Under the pieces are notes generated by a model that was not told where the DNA came from, made no database searches, and worked only from the letters and a program-made list of their open reading frames with translations. Positions 32,201-41,080 of a stretch of DNA of 64,000 nt are shown one piece after another. Positions within the stretch are counted from its first letter, which is position 1. Each line of letters begins with the position of its first letter. The position numbers were made by a program, and so were the translations under genes. The DNA comes from Martinezella multihospitum (GTDB lineage Bacteria; Pseudomonadota; Alphaproteobacteria; Rhizobiales; Rhizobiaceae), in NCBI RefSeq assembly GCF_900094585.1, contig NZ_FMAG01000001.1, positions 1,378,530 to 1,442,529 on the forward strand, read 5' to 3'.

Positions 32201-35077
32201 CGGCGTACCGATGAGAGTACCGGTCGAGGAAAGCGCCACGCCCACCGGAAGGTTCCCGCTCGCGAGGCTGTAGGTATAAGGACTAGTTCCGCCCGAGGCT
32301 GTCAGTGTCTGGCTATAGGCGGTTCCGGCCGTGCCTCCTGGCAGGGTTGTCGGGGTGATCGTGATCGTCGGGGCGCCGATCGTGACGCTATAGGCCTGAG
32401 AGCCGGTAAAGTGGTTGCCGTCTGTCGCGGTGATGGTGAAGCTGAAAGGCCCGGCGGTTGTCGGTGTGCCGACGAGCGTACCGGTCGAGGCAAGCGCTAC
32501 GCCCGGCGGAAGGTTCCCGCTTTTGAGGCTAAAGGTATAGGAACCGGTTCCACCCGAGGCCGTCAGTGTCTGGCTATAGGCGGTTCCGGCCGTGCCTCCT
32601 GGCAGAGATGCCGGGGTGATCGTGATCGTCGGGGCACCGATCGTGACGCTATAGGCCTGAGAGCCGGTAAAGTGGTTGCCGTCTGTCGCGGTGATGGTGA
32701 AATTGAAAGGCCCGGCGGTTGTCGGCGTACCGGTGAGTGCACCGGCCGACGAAAGCGCTACGCCCGGCGGAAGGTTCCCGCTTGTGAGGTTAAAGGTATA
32801 GGAACCGGTTCCACCCGAGGCCGTCAATGTCTGGCTATAGGCGGTTCCGGCCGTGCCCCCCGGCAGCGTTGCCGGTGTGATCGTGATCGTCGGGGCGGCA
32901 ACCGCCAGTGTGTAGGCCTGTGCGCCGGTAAAGGGGCCTGTGCCGGTGGAGCTATCCCTCGCAACGATAGTGAAGCTGAAGTTCCCGGCGTCGATCGGCG
33001 TACCGGACAGCAGGCCGGTTGAGGAAAGCACCATCCCTGTCGGAAGCGTGCCTGTCGACAGCGAATAGGTATAGGAACCTGTGCCGCCTGACGCTGTGAG
33101 CGTCTGACTAAAGGCTGTTCCCGCCGTTGCGGCAGACAGGGAGGGAGGGTTGATAGTGATCGTCGGCGCTGAAACGCTCAAGCTATAGGCCCTCGAACCG
33201 TTGAACGGCCCGGTCCCGGTCGAACTATCGGTCGCGGTAACTGTGAAGTTGAACGTTCCGCCTGCCGTCGGCGTGCCTGTGAGTGCGCCTCCCGATGAGA
33301 GCGTCAGGCCTGCTGGAAGAGCGCCCGCTGTGACGGCAAAACTATAGGAACTCGTACCTCCCGACGCTGTAATGGTTTGACTATAGCTGGCAGCAACGGT
33401 GGCGGACGGGAGTGTGGTCGGTGCGACTGTAATCGTTGGCGCTGAAACCGTCAGGGTATAGGGTCTTGAGGTATTAAAGGGGCCTGTACCCGTGGAACTG
33501 TCCGTTGCCGTGACAGTGAAATTGAAGTTGCCTCCCGCGGTCGGCGTGCCGGTGATTACACCTCCCGATGACAGTGTCAGGCCGTTCGGAAGCGAACCGG
33601 CCGTAACGGCAAAACTATAGGAACTGGTGCCGCCGGATGCGGAGATGGTTTGATTGTAGCTGGCACCGATGGCCGCAGCCGTCAACGTCGCCGGCGCGAT
33701 CGTAATCGTCGGCGCCGCAATGGTCAGGCTGTAAGCCTTCGAACCGGTGAATGGTGCACCCGTGCCGGTGGAACTATCCCGCGCGGTGACCGTGAAGTTG
33801 AATGTGCCGCCTGCCGTCGGCGTGCCGGAAAGCGTGCCTGAGGAGGAGAGCGTCAAGCCGGCTGGTAGAGCACCTGATGTGACACTGAAACTATAGGAAC
33901 TGGTGCCGCCCGATGCCGTGATAGTTTGGCTATAGGCGGTTCCGACCGTGCCTGTCGACAAGGAGGCTGGGTTGACCGAAATCGTCGGCGGGGAAATGGT
34001 CAAAGTATAAGATTCCGAACCAGTGAACGGCCCGGTCCCGGTCGAACTATCGGTGGCGGAAATTGTGAAGGTGAAGCTGCCTGCTTGCGTTGGCGTGCCG
34101 GAAATCACGCCAGTCGTCGTTGACAGGCTCAGACCGGTGGGAAGGGCACCTGTGACCGCATAAGTGTAAGAGCTGGTGCCACCGGTGGCGCTGACGGTCT
34201 GGTTATAAGTCGTTCCGACAGCGCCTGAGGTGAGTGTCGCTGGCCCGAGCGTAATCGTCGGTGGACTGACCGTTATGGTCACCGTCGCGGGCGATGATGT
34301 GCCGGCTGCATTGGTCGCGGTGTAGGTGAAACTATCCGGTCCGGAATAGCTCGCTGTCGGCGTATAGGTGATTGAGGTACCACTGGCTGTGGCAGTTCCG
34401 TGAGACGCCTGCGTCCCGACGGCCACCGAGGAAGCTGCTCCTCCCGACAGGTTCAGCGTAATCGTATTGGACGTGCTGCCATGGCTTACCGTGGCGCTGA
34501 CCGGGCCAGCAGTAGGTGGTGTCAATCCCGCCGGCGCGATTGCAATATTCACTGTGAAGGGATGCGCGCTCGCATCGACCAACGTAAAGGTGTCTTGGGT
34601 CGCTCCGTCGCCGTTGTTCGTGTAGATGAACGAGCCGGCCGCCGAGTTGTAGCTCGTTATCGTACCATGCTGTGGAAGAACTACGTTTGGATCGCCAATG
34701 GGATTGAGACCAACTGGATCGCACAGCGTGCCGATGTTGACATTAAGCGTCCCGCCGGAAGCCATCGGGCTTGTCGACGGCGTCGTATGGGAATCGGGGA
34801 AATTGAGGGTAGTACATGCCGCGTAGGCCGCGCCCGGGGTTGCCAGCGATAGACCGGTGCAGAATAAGGCAGCGAGCAGCATTATCCTAAGCAGCAGCGT
34901 ACAAGCGCGCGCGCTGAAATCTATCGATCGCGTGGTTATTTTAGAGATCTGGCTCGCGTCCCGCATTGCGCGGCGAGCCTGAATTTTAGCGAGAGCATTT
35001 TCTGATACGAAACTATTGTCCCCAGGACAGGTTTCTCTTCCTGTAGCTTTGGTCGCCAGCTGTTCGACGCTTGTCAT
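29201..35077 (-). CDS. Giant repeat adhesin with Ig-like modules and C-terminal outer-membrane barrel
   Basis: A protein of about 1,958 residues if ATG 35077 is the start; ATG 34966 would place the signal peptide (LLLRIMLLAALFCTGLSLA) nearer the end, and ribosome sites are weak at both. After one cadherin-like module (SYSGPDSFTYTATNAAG) come 11 Ig-like (He_PIG) repeats of 86-95 residues opening PTI and containing SGTPTAGG-type turns. A second cadherin-like module and two more divergent He_PIG repeats follow. The last 300 residues form an autotransporter-type beta-barrel, ending in AASKKF with the C-terminal Phe expected for outer-membrane insertion. It should be a long surface stalk for adhesion or biofilm. 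It is transcribed toward the collar genes. Confidence 0.92.
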   Translation of the reverse strand: MTSVEQLATKATGRETCPGDNSFVSENALAKIQARRAMRDASQISKITTRSIDFSARACTLLLRIMLLAALFCTGLSLATPGAAYAACTTLNFPDSHTTPSTSPMASGGTLNVNIGTLCDPVGLNPIGDPNVVLPQHGTITSYNSAAGSFIYTNNGDGATQDTFTLVDASAHPFTVNIAIAPAGLTPPTAGPVSATVSHGSTSNTITLNLSGGAASSVAVGTQASHGTATASGTSITYTPTASYSGPDSFTYTATNAAGTSSPATVTITVSPPTITLGPATLTSGAVGTTYNQTVSATGGTSSYTYAVTGALPTGLSLSTTTGVISGTPTQAGSFTFTISATDSSTGTGPFTGSESYTLTISPPTISVNPASLSTGTVGTAYSQTITASGGTSSYSFSVTSGALPAGLTLSSSGTLSGTPTAGGTFNFTVTARDSSTGTGAPFTGSKAYSLTIAAPTITIAPATLTAAAIGASYNQTISASGGTSSYSFAVTAGSLPNGLTLSSGGVITGTPTAGGNFNFTVTATDSSTGTGPFNTSRPYTLTVSAPTITVAPTTLPSATVAASYSQTITASGGTSSYSFAVTAGALPAGLTLSSGGALTGTPTAGGTFNFTVTATDSSTGTGPFNGSRAYSLSVSAPTITINPPSLSAATAGTAFSQTLTASGGTGSYTYSLSTGTLPTGMVLSSTGLLSGTPIDAGNFSFTIVARDSSTGTGPFTGAQAYTLAVAAPTITITPATLPGGTAGTAYSQTLTASGGTGSYTFNLTSGNLPPGVALSSAGALTGTPTTAGPFNFTITATDGNHFTGSQAYSVTIGAPTITITPASLPGGTAGTAYSQTLTASGGTGSYTFSLKSGNLPPGVALASTGTLVGTPTTAGPFSFTITATDGNHFTGSQAYSVTIGAPTITITPTTLPGGTAGTAYSQTLTASGGTSPYTYSLASGNLPVGVALSSTGTLIGTPTTAGPFNFTITATDANHFTGSQAYTVTIGAPTITITPATLPGGTAGTAYSQTLTASGGTGSYTFNLTSGNLPPGVALSSAGALTGTPTTAGPFNFTITATDGNHFTGSQAYSVTIGAPTITVAPATLPPAGIGATYSQTFTASGGIGSYSYALTAGALPAGLTLSSGGILSGTPTAGGTFNITITATDSATFTGSRAYSLVVGAPTIAIAPTTLPAATVAAAYNQTITASGGTSPYNYAITAGTLPAGLTLSSGGVLSGTPTASGTFNVTITATDGSTGAGPFTGSRAYSLAVNVQPPIAGNVAATVAANSSTNPITLTITGGAPASVAVATGAGHGTATASGTSITYTPTPGYSGSDSFTYTATNASGTSAPATVSMTITAPNLIFSPPSGALPAGVVTTAYSETITASGGTSPYNYSATGTLPAGLALNHATGAITGTPTTPGNYSFSMTAIDANGAMTSAAYTIAISPPPTTFVFSPAGGALPDAMAGEACSQQITTTGGAGTKIYSLASGSLPNGLVLNISTGQLNGPLAGGTEGDYNFTIQVRDGNGATGSASYSLRVKTRSVTVLDMVVNVPAGSAPPDVYLNRGATGGPFTSAILAFVEPANAGTATIIQGQLAQAGPVTTPVGWYLHYVLNPAYSGQVRVGYKLVSALGTSNTATVTYNVSYDAGKVADDISNLVHDFVQSRQNMIANTIEVPGLLQRRQMEKATDPISARMTPSEEGMTLSFSTSLTQMRAAGGDPDAASAPFNVWIGGAFLTHNDKGSKDTNNSKWGSFAMVNMGVDYLISEHALIGLSFHYDRMTDPTDEDAELTGNGWLAGPYASIELGKGVFWNGSLRYGGSNNTIDTQFWDGNFKTTRWMADTSIEGQWYLDEDTTLSPKLRAIYFSEKVDDYTVKNGAGDAITIEGFNEDQFRISLGAEIARSFTLESGAKLTPKLGLTAGFSGLDGAGAFGAVTAGVSIQTMNFWMLDTSLLFNIEGDGQKSVGAKVAASKKF
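31853..32896 (-). repeat. Four near-identical 261-bp tandem repeats inside the adhesin gene
   Basis: Repeats 6 to 9 of the adhesin are each 87 codons. The first and fourth in this block (31853 and 32636, exactly 783 bases apart) encode identical protein and differ at only a few bases. The outer repeats of the gene are much more diverged. This points to recent duplication or gene conversion and makes the block prone to length change. Confidence 0.9.
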
Positions 35078-35101
35078 TTGCCCAACCCAAAGACCGAGCA
35101 A

Positions 35102-35722
35102 ACCCCGCCACGAAAAGCAGGAAATTGCTCTTGTGCTTGCCCGTCTGCATTGTGGCTGACGCCCCTCTACTCAATCGAAGTACTATATAAAGCAACCTAA
35201 AAGGCAATTTCTCATGCTCGAGAATCCCTGAGATTGATTCTTTTGGAATCATTATTCAATCAAATGTTGTAGATTAGCAACAAAGCAGATTGCATATATG
35301 TGCCACGTGGCATCCGCTCTTCGACAAGGGGGCAGTCTTCTGCGGTCCCCGCGAAAGCGCGGGGATGGCCTGACATTTGAGCGGCATTGGAAAGCTCGAT
35401 GGCGCAAACCATCGGGCACCTGAGATAACTCAACCAACTTAGCTCTAGCCATCTTTGTGGTCCGAGCATTGTTCCAGGTCGGGTTCGAAATTAGGTGTCG
35501 AAATCGCCCTCGGCTCTGAAACCCCTTCCGATTCGCGCTTGCTGAGTTGTGCGGTCAGCCGCTTCGCTACCAAAGCCCGCCGAAGCGACAAAATTGAAAT
35601 CCAGATTCCCGGCAAGCGCCTGCAATTTCCCGACCGGCGCCTGGACCTACGCACAGGCTGCGAGGCTATAGGCTCGAAGGCGGGCGGCGGGGGCATTCCA
35701 TCGAGCATTCGGGACAGCATAG
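35102..35722. other. Upstream region of the adhesin gene
   Basis: Holds a perfect 12-bp palindrome TGCCACGTGGCA (35301-35312) and a GC hairpin, CCCCGCG-AAAG-CGCGGGG (35347-35364), resembling small repeated palindromes common in rhizobia. Open frames on both strands (35252-35781) lack coding character. The adhesin promoter is probably near 35150-35280, where the DNA is AT-rich. Confidence 0.45.
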
Positions 35723-36484
35723 CTAGTCGATGCGACCGCTCGCGGTTAGCCCACCATCGCACAAATATACGCCGCCCGTAACGAAACTCGCCTGCGGCGA
35801 GAGTAGGAACGCGATTAACTGTGCGACTTCTTCCACCTTGCCATAGCGCCGAAGGGGCGTGTTGCTCTCATACCAGTCCCTTATGTGGGATGCTCCATCA
35901 TGCGACAGTTCAAAGGCTGCCATGAGTGGGGTTTCAAGCGGGCCTGGCGCAACGCAATTGACGCGAATGCCTAGCGGGGCGAGATCAACCGCGGCGGCTC
36001 GTGTCAGGCCGACAACGGCATGTTTGGAAGCGACGTAGGCGCTGGCGTTGGCGTTTCCCAGCGCACCCGACGTGCTTCCGACCATGACGATCGACCCTCG
36101 ACCGTTTTGACGAAGCGCTGGAGCGAGATATTTTATACAGAGGAATTGGGCGGTGACATTCACATTCATCACATGCGCGAAAGCGTCATCGTCTATGGAG
36201 AGCACCGACCCCGCAGGTCCTTCGATTCCCGCCGCACACACGATACCGCTAAGCGGTTCTCGATCACGAAGTTCTTGGCCAAGCGGTGCGAGTTCTGCGG
36301 GATTGGTTATATCTGCCTTAATCCAACGAAACGACGCGTCGGGGTTGGCGGAGACCTTGGACGCGTCATCGGGCTCTCGCTGGTCGACGCCGACAACATC
36401 GATCGACGAGGCTAGAAGCAATTCCGTTACGGCTCGTCCAACAGCTCCGTTGGATCCGGTCACCAACACGCGATCACGAATCAA
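35723..36484 (-). CDS. Short-chain dehydrogenase/reductase
   Basis: This 253-residue classical SDR has nucleotide-binding motif [17 protein letters not shown], the NAG-like strand CAAGIEGP, catalytic Ser in [10 protein letters not shown] and Tyr-Lys in [13 protein letters not shown]. Near the C-terminus [11 protein letters not shown] is the usual SDR ending. It is an NAD(P)H-dependent alcohol/ketone oxidoreductase of unknown substrate. It stands alone on the minus strand, 344 bases after folD, and is probably not part of the moc operon. Confidence 0.92.
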   Translation of the reverse strand: MIRDRVLVTGSNGAVGRAVTELLLASSIDVVGVDQREPDDASKVSANPDASFRWIKADITNPAELAPLGQELRDREPLSGIVCAAGIEGPAGSVLSIDDDAFAHVMNVNVTAQFLCIKYLAPALRQNGRGSIVMVGSTSGALGNANASAYVASKHAVVGLTRAAAVDLAPLGIRVNCVAPGPLETPLMAAFELSHDGASHIRDWYESNTPLRRYGKVEEVAQLIAFLLSPQASFVTGGVYLCDGGLTASGRID

Positions 36485-36828
36485 GCTCTTACCCCTCAGG
36501 TCAGGTATTTCCTAATGATCATTGCGGGTTACCAAAATTGTTTCAAGAAAGAATTGACCAGTCCATTTGCCGCGAATCTGCGTGATGCTCATGCAGTTCG
36601 ACCGATCGGCAAACCATCACTGCGAGGATGAGCGCTGTGTCTAGAAAGGTCTTGAGGAGCGCCTACGAGCCCGTAGGGGATATGCTGGCGTGTCAATACA
36701 GGGCAATCACAAGCCAGGCTCGGAGCGAACTCGTCGAGGAGGCAAAACGCCCGTCGTGCTGATCGATCAATTTCAGCTGCCGGTGATGAATGAGCTCGAT
36801 GGGGCGGTGGCCTAAACACCTCTTTCCC
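36485..36828. other. Gap between SDR and folD
   Basis: No clear gene. A 44-codon plus-strand frame (36628-36762) opens with MSAVSRKVLRSAYEPVGDML, but its ribosome site is poor and it cannot be judged. No good terminator for the folD operon is visible. Confidence 0.4.
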
Positions 36829-37734
36829 TCAAAACCTCGGCGGCGTCTTGCCCGCGGCGCGATGAGCTGCAATGACGGTATTGGCCATCAGCATGGCAAT
36901 CGTCATCGGCCCGACACCGCCCGGAACCGGCGTGATGGCCTTGGCGACACCGGATGCTTCCGCATAGGCGACATCGCCCACCAGCCGGCTCTTGCCCTCG
37001 CCACGCTCGGGTGCCGCAATCCGGTTGATGCCGACATCGATGACGGTCGCACCCGGCTTCACCCAGTCCGCCTTGACCATCTCAGCCCGGCCGACGGCCG
37101 CCACCAGAATATCGGCGCCGCGTGCGACCGAGGCCAGATCCTTCGTCCGCGAATGCGCCGTCGTCACCGTCGCATTGGCATTGAGCAGCAATTGTGCCAT
37201 CGGCTTGCCGAACAGGTTGGAGCGGCCGATGACCACGGCGTTCAGCCCCGACAGCTCCTCGCCATGGATGGAGCGCACCAAAAGCATGGCGCCGGCCGGC
37301 GTGCACGAGATCAGCCCGGTATCGAGATCGCCGGTCGCAAGCTTGCCGGCATTGACCACATGCAGCCCATCGACATCCTTCCCCGGCTTGATCGACTGGA
37401 TGATCGCATCGGAATTGAGATGCTTCGGCAACGGCAGCTGCACCAGAATGCCATGAATGGAGGCATCGTCATTCAGCGAGGCCACCAGGGCGGCGAGCTC
37501 TTCCTGCGTTGTTTCCACCGGCAGCGTGTGCTGCACCGACTTGAAGCCGCATTCCTTGGCCATCTTGCTCTTGGAGTTCACATAGGCGTGGCTGGCCGGA
37601 TCGTCGCCGACGATGACGACCGCAAGGCCGGTCTTCACGCCGGCCTCCTGCTCAAGTCCCGCTGATGCAGCCTTCACAGCCTCGATCACCGAGGCTGCCG
37701 CCTGTTTCCCGTCAATCACCGTTGCGAGCGCCAT
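36829..37734 (-). CDS. folD: Methylene-tetrahydrofolate dehydrogenase/cyclohydrolase FolD
   Basis: This 301-residue bifunctional enzyme converts 5,10-methylene-THF to 10-formyl-THF with NADP in the cytoplasm. Family residues are in place: [17 protein letters not shown] (catalytic Tyr and Lys), [22 protein letters not shown] and [15 protein letters not shown] for NADP binding, ending [15 protein letters not shown]. The ATG at 37734 follows the purU stop by three bases; a GTG at 37737 is an alternative. It is the last gene of a six-gene operon headed by mocD. There it would oxidise the one-carbon unit released by demethylation. Confidence 0.95.
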   Translation of the reverse strand: MALATVIDGKQAAASVIEAVKAASAGLEQEAGVKTGLAVVIVGDDPASHAYVNSKSKMAKECGFKSVQHTLPVETTQEELAALVASLNDDASIHGILVQLPLPKHLNSDAIIQSIKPGKDVDGLHVVNAGKLATGDLDTGLISCTPAGAMLLVRSIHGEELSGLNAVVIGRSNLFGKPMAQLLLNANATVTTAHSRTKDLASVARGADILVAAVGRAEMVKADWVKPGATVIDVGINRIAAPERGEGKSRLVGDVAYAEASGVAKAITPVPGGVGPMTIAMLMANTVIAAHRAAGKTPPRF

Positions 37735-37737
37735 CAC

Positions 37738-38622
37738 TCACCCCATGCGCTCGGAGGCATAGGAGCCTGGGCTTGCCGGGAAGACGATGGTGCGGTTGCC
37801 ATTGAGGAAGGTGCGATAGTGGATATGCGCATGGATGGCACGGGCGAGAACCTGGCTCTCGACATCGCGGCCGATCGAGACGTAATCCTCGGCCGACTGC
37901 GCATGCGTGATGCGCGCCGTGTCCTGCTCGATGATCGGACCCTCGTCGAGATCGGCCGTCACATAATGCGCCGTCGCCCCGATCAGCTTCACCCCGCGCT
38001 CATAGGCCTGCTTGTAAGGGTTCGCCCCCTTGAAGGACGGCAGGAAGGAATGGTGGATGTTGATGATCCGGCCCGACATCTTCCGGCACAGCGCATCCGA
38101 CAGGACCTGCATGTAGCGGGCCAGCACGACGAGCTCGGTTCCGGTCTGCTCGACCAGATCCAGGAGCTGGGCTTCGGCCTGCGGCTTGTTCTCCTTCGTC
38201 ACCTTGATGTGGTGGAAGGGGATATCGTGATTGACGACGACTTTCTGGTAATCGAAATGGTTGGAGACGACGCCGACGATGTCGATCGGCAGGGCACCGA
38301 TCTTCCAGCGATAGAGCAGGTCGTTGAGGCAATGGCCGAAGCGCGACACCATCAGCAGCACCTTCATGCGCTTCTTCCCATCATGGATCTCCGCATCCAT
38401 GGCGAACTTTTCGGCGATCGGCTTGAAGCCTTCGGCAAGCGCTGCCTGGCCGACGCCTTCCTCGGAGATGAAGGAGACGCGCATGAAGAAGCGGCCGGTA
38501 TCGAGATCGTCGAACTGGCTGGAATCGACGATGTTGCAGCCCTCACCGGCCAGATAGTTCGAGATCGCCGCTACGATCCCACGCGTCGATTGGCAGGATA
38601 CGGTCAGGACATAGGTTTTCAT
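37738..38622 (-). CDS. purU: Formyltetrahydrofolate deformylase PurU
   Basis: This 294-residue enzyme hydrolyses 10-formyl-THF to formate and THF. The N-terminal ACT domain (TVSCQSTRGIVAAISNYLAG) is followed by the formyltransferase-like catalytic domain, with INIHHSFLPSFKGANPYKQA and TADLDEGPIIEQD carrying the Asn-His-Asp set. The start at ATG 38622 fits the family; upstream residues are not conserved. It is placed between the PanB-like gene and folD, so FolD and PurU together can turn methylene-THF into formate and recycle THF. Confidence 0.95.
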   Translation of the reverse strand: MKTYVLTVSCQSTRGIVAAISNYLAGEGCNIVDSSQFDDLDTGRFFMRVSFISEEGVGQAALAEGFKPIAEKFAMDAEIHDGKKRMKVLLMVSRFGHCLNDLLYRWKIGALPIDIVGVVSNHFDYQKVVVNHDIPFHHIKVTKENKPQAEAQLLDLVEQTGTELVVLARYMQVLSDALCRKMSGRIINIHHSFLPSFKGANPYKQAYERGVKLIGATAHYVTADLDEGPIIEQDTARITHAQSAEDYVSIGRDVESQVLARAIHAHIHYRTFLNGNRTIVFPASPGSYASERMG

Positions 38623-38676
38623 TCGAAGTAGCCCAATTCGATGTGATAAATGCTTCACCGGAAGCCCAAGGTGCGA

Positions 38677-39483
38677 TTAAAGAGTTTGCTCGGCGAGGAT
38701 GTGCAGGAATGCCTCAAATTCTTGCCTGTCGATCGCGACCTGATGTCCCTTCTCCGGATAGACGCCGGAACGAACGTCACCGGCAAATTCGGCAAAGGCG
38801 GCAACGCGCTCATTCTGCAGCCGGTCGAACTCCGCCGCGAAATCGCGGTAGACCTTCGCATGGCGGGGGCGATGGCCGCGATTGCTGCCAAGGACATCAT
38901 CGGCAAACAGATATTGCGCGTCACATCCCGTTCCTGCCCCCATCGAAATCATCAGCATCGATGTCCTTTGGCTGATGGCGGCCGCAACGTCGCCGGGGAC
39001 AACCTCGATTTCGACGGCGAAGGCGCCGGCTTCTTCCAACGCCTTGGTCTGGCGCCAAATCTCAAAAGCGCTGATCGACGTTTTTCCGACGGCACGGAAA
39101 CCGCCCGTCCATGTCGCCCTCGAAGGAATGAGACCAACGTGGCTACAGACAGGAATTCCCTCGTCCCGCATTCGTCGAATGATCGCGACGCTTGCGGCGC
39201 AGTAAACAGCATCGCCTCCGGCTTTCAGTGCCTTGAATGCCTCCCGCATATATTCTTCTGCCGAGACATAATCGCCATATTCCAGGCCCGGTATTGCAAA
39301 GGGGCTTGGCGCGGCTTCGCGGAATGAGGGGCCTAAAAGTGCTGGCGGGACGGAAAGCATATCGATGCCGGCTCTCTCGGCGGCTTCCGCTTCCTCAAGC
39401 GAGGTGACGCGCAGCATTGTTAGTTGTCGCTTTCCTTTGAACGACAGGAGATCGGCAACCGTCGGACGATCGTGCTTTTGCAT
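38677..39483 (-). CDS. PanB-like (ketopantoate hydroxymethyltransferase) family protein lacking metal ligands
   Basis: This 268-residue protein has the fold of PanB, which adds a methylene-THF-derived hydroxymethyl group to ketoisovalerate. Shared parts: DEGIPVCSHVGLIPS, EIEVVPGDVAAAI (keeps the catalytic Glu) and the ending SGVYPEKGH. From memory of E. coli PanB, metal ligand Asp45 in VGDSLG aligns with SVPPALLG, Asp84 in ADLPF with PGLEY, and the Lys in VKIEGG with VYCAAS. All three are missing. It is therefore unlikely to be a true PanB, and probably acts on another substrate or one-carbon carrier. It lies 23 bases after mocF in the demethylation operon. Confidence 0.85.
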   Translation of the reverse strand: MQKHDRPTVADLLSFKGKRQLTMLRVTSLEEAEAAERAGIDMLSVPPALLGPSFREAAPSPFAIPGLEYGDYVSAEEYMREAFKALKAGGDAVYCAASVAIIRRMRDEGIPVCSHVGLIPSRATWTGGFRAVGKTSISAFEIWRQTKALEEAGAFAVEIEVVPGDVAAAISQRTSMLMISMGAGTGCDAQYLFADDVLGSNRGHRPRHAKVYRDFAAEFDRLQNERVAAFAEFAGDVRSGVYPEKGHQVAIDRQEFEAFLHILAEQTL

Positions 39484-39506
39484 TGGATGTTCCTCGATAT
39501 GGATGG

Positions 39507-40733
39507 TTACGCCGCAAGCAGCGACTTCAGCTTGACCGTGCTTGCCGCCAGGGCGGCCTGATCCGGATGCGCGCGGGCGGCGATCAGCATCTCGGCAAGG
39601 CGGATATCGCGTGCTATGGCATTGCCGCGTCCGATGCCGCTGGCGGCGAGCAGCCTTCCGTCCGCGCCGAGATGGAAGAGGATGAACGCCCCGTCATCGA
39701 GGTCGCGCCGCACATGGGCGACCGCTTCATCCGCAAGGCCGGCGATCTGCAATGTCAGGTCATACTGGTCGGACCAGAACCACGGCACGGCGGATATCTC
39801 CGTACCTTCTCCCAGCATATTGGCGGCGGCGAGATTTGCCTGCTCCTGCGCGTTGCGCCAGGATTCGAGGCGAACGCGTCTTCCGCCATAGAGCGCCAGC
39901 GGAAAGGAGCAGCAATCGCCCGCCGCATAGATATCGGCAATCGAGGTCTCCAGCCGCTCGTTGACGGCGATGCCGTTGTCGATCGCAAGGCCTGCGTCCG
40001 CAGCGAGCGCGACATTCGGGAGGGCGCCGATACCGATGAGCAGGAGGTTGGCAGAGATCACTTCACCGGTTGCCATGCGAACAACCACCTTGTCGGCGTC
40101 CTCCTGCACCGCTTCGATGACCTGACCGCAGCGTATATCGGCGCCTTCCCGACGATGCCGTTCGGTAATAGCCTCGGCGATTTCTTCCGGCACGCCGCGT
40201 TTCAACACCCGCTGCAGACCCTCGATGATAGTGACGTCGGCACCGCGCTTGCGTGCCGTCGCTGCCAGTTCAAGACCAATAAAGCCGCCGCCAATGATGG
40301 CAATGTGCTGTCCGGGGTTGAGAGCGGCATGCAATGCCACCGCATCCGCATGGGTCCGCAGCATGCGGATACGGTGAGAGGTGCCATCAGTGCCGGGAAA
40401 GCCCCGTGCAGAGGCTCCCGTTGCGAGCAGCAGTTTGTCGTAGCTCAGCGTTTCTCCATCCGCGAGCCTGACCGTCCTTGTGGCAGGAGCGATCGCTGTC
40501 ACCGTCGTGTTGAGCCTCAGGTCGATCGACAGCTCCTGGTAACGTTCCAACGCTGCGACGAACTTTGGCTTGGGCGCTTCATCCGATCCGCTTTTCGAAA
40601 GCGGCGGGCGCTCGTATGGGGCAAGCGGCTCGGTGCCGATGAGGGTGATGTCGCCCGCAAATCCCTTTTCACGAAGTGCGAAGGCAGCGCGGGCACCGCA
40701 TTCCCCGGCTCCGACAATGACGAAATGCGCCAC
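39507..40733 (-). CDS. mocF: FAD-dependent ferredoxin reductase, MocF-like
   Basis: This 408-residue reductase passes electrons from NAD(P)H through FAD to a Rieske ferredoxin. The start is GTG 40733 with GGAG upstream (AHFVIVGAGECGARAAF); a long upstream frame overlaps mocE and is not used. It has two nucleotide-binding motifs, VGAGECG near the start and IIGGGFIGLELAATARKRGA for NAD, plus IYAAGDCCSFPL near the flavin. It is third in the operon after mocD and mocE. In R. leguminosarum, mocDEF are known to be needed to demethylate the rhizopine 3-O-methyl-scyllo-inosamine. Confidence 0.88.
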   Translation of the reverse strand: MAHFVIVGAGECGARAAFALREKGFAGDITLIGTEPLAPYERPPLSKSGSDEAPKPKFVAALERYQELSIDLRLNTTVTAIAPATRTVRLADGETLSYDKLLLATGASARGFPGTDGTSHRIRMLRTHADAVALHAALNPGQHIAIIGGGFIGLELAATARKRGADVTIIEGLQRVLKRGVPEEIAEAITERHRREGADIRCGQVIEAVQEDADKVVVRMATGEVISANLLLIGIGALPNVALAADAGLAIDNGIAVNERLETSIADIYAAGDCCSFPLALYGGRRVRLESWRNAQEQANLAAANMLGEGTEISAVPWFWSDQYDLTLQIAGLADEAVAHVRRDLDDGAFILFHLGADGRLLAASGIGRGNAIARDIRLAEMLIAARAHPDQAALAASTVKLKSLLAA

Positions 40734-40743
40734 GATAGTCTCC

Positions 40744-41055
40744 TCAGAGTTCGATGAAGACGGTGCCATTCTCGACCTTGACCGGATAGGTCTGCAGATT
40801 GATGCAGACCGGAGCGCCCTTGGCTTCGCCGGTACGGTAGTCGAAGCGGCCATTATGCTTGGGACATTCGATGATGTTGTCCATGACAAGGCCATCGGCG
40901 AGATGGATCTTTTCATGCGTGCACAGGCCGTCCGTCGCGAAGTAGTCGTCCTCGGGGCTGCGATAGATAGCGAAGGTTCGCCCGTCATGATCGAAACGGA
41001 TGACATCCTCCTCGTTGATTGCATCAGCAGCGCAGACTTCGATCCAGTTGCTCAT
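40744..41055 (-). CDS. mocE: Rieske-type ferredoxin, MocE-like
   Basis: This 103-residue soluble Rieske protein carries electrons from the reductase to the membrane oxygenase. The [2Fe-2S] ligands are C45-T-H47 in DGLCTHEKIHL and C64-P-K-H67 in IECPKHNGRFD. The start at ATG 41055 has GGGAGG upstream. It is ten bases from mocF and 25 from mocD, so all three are co-transcribed. Confidence 0.92.
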   Translation of the reverse strand: MSNWIEVCAADAINEEDVIRFDHDGRTFAIYRSPEDDYFATDGLCTHEKIHLADGLVMDNIIECPKHNGRFDYRTGEAKGAPVCINLQTYPVKVENGTVFIEL

Positions 41056-41080
41056 GTTTTCCTCCCTTGCAATGTCGATG

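Noticed and set aside
31853..32896. CRISPR array or transposon repeat
   Set aside because: The 261-bp repeats are in-frame protein modules without spacers.
31526..33022. 498-codon plus-strand frame with repeated CRGDG-type sequence
   Set aside because: Antisense of the adhesin repeats; the repeated codon pattern keeps stops away in several frames.
39483..40757. 424-codon plus-strand frame
   Set aside because: Runs opposite to mocF, whose motifs are unmistakable.
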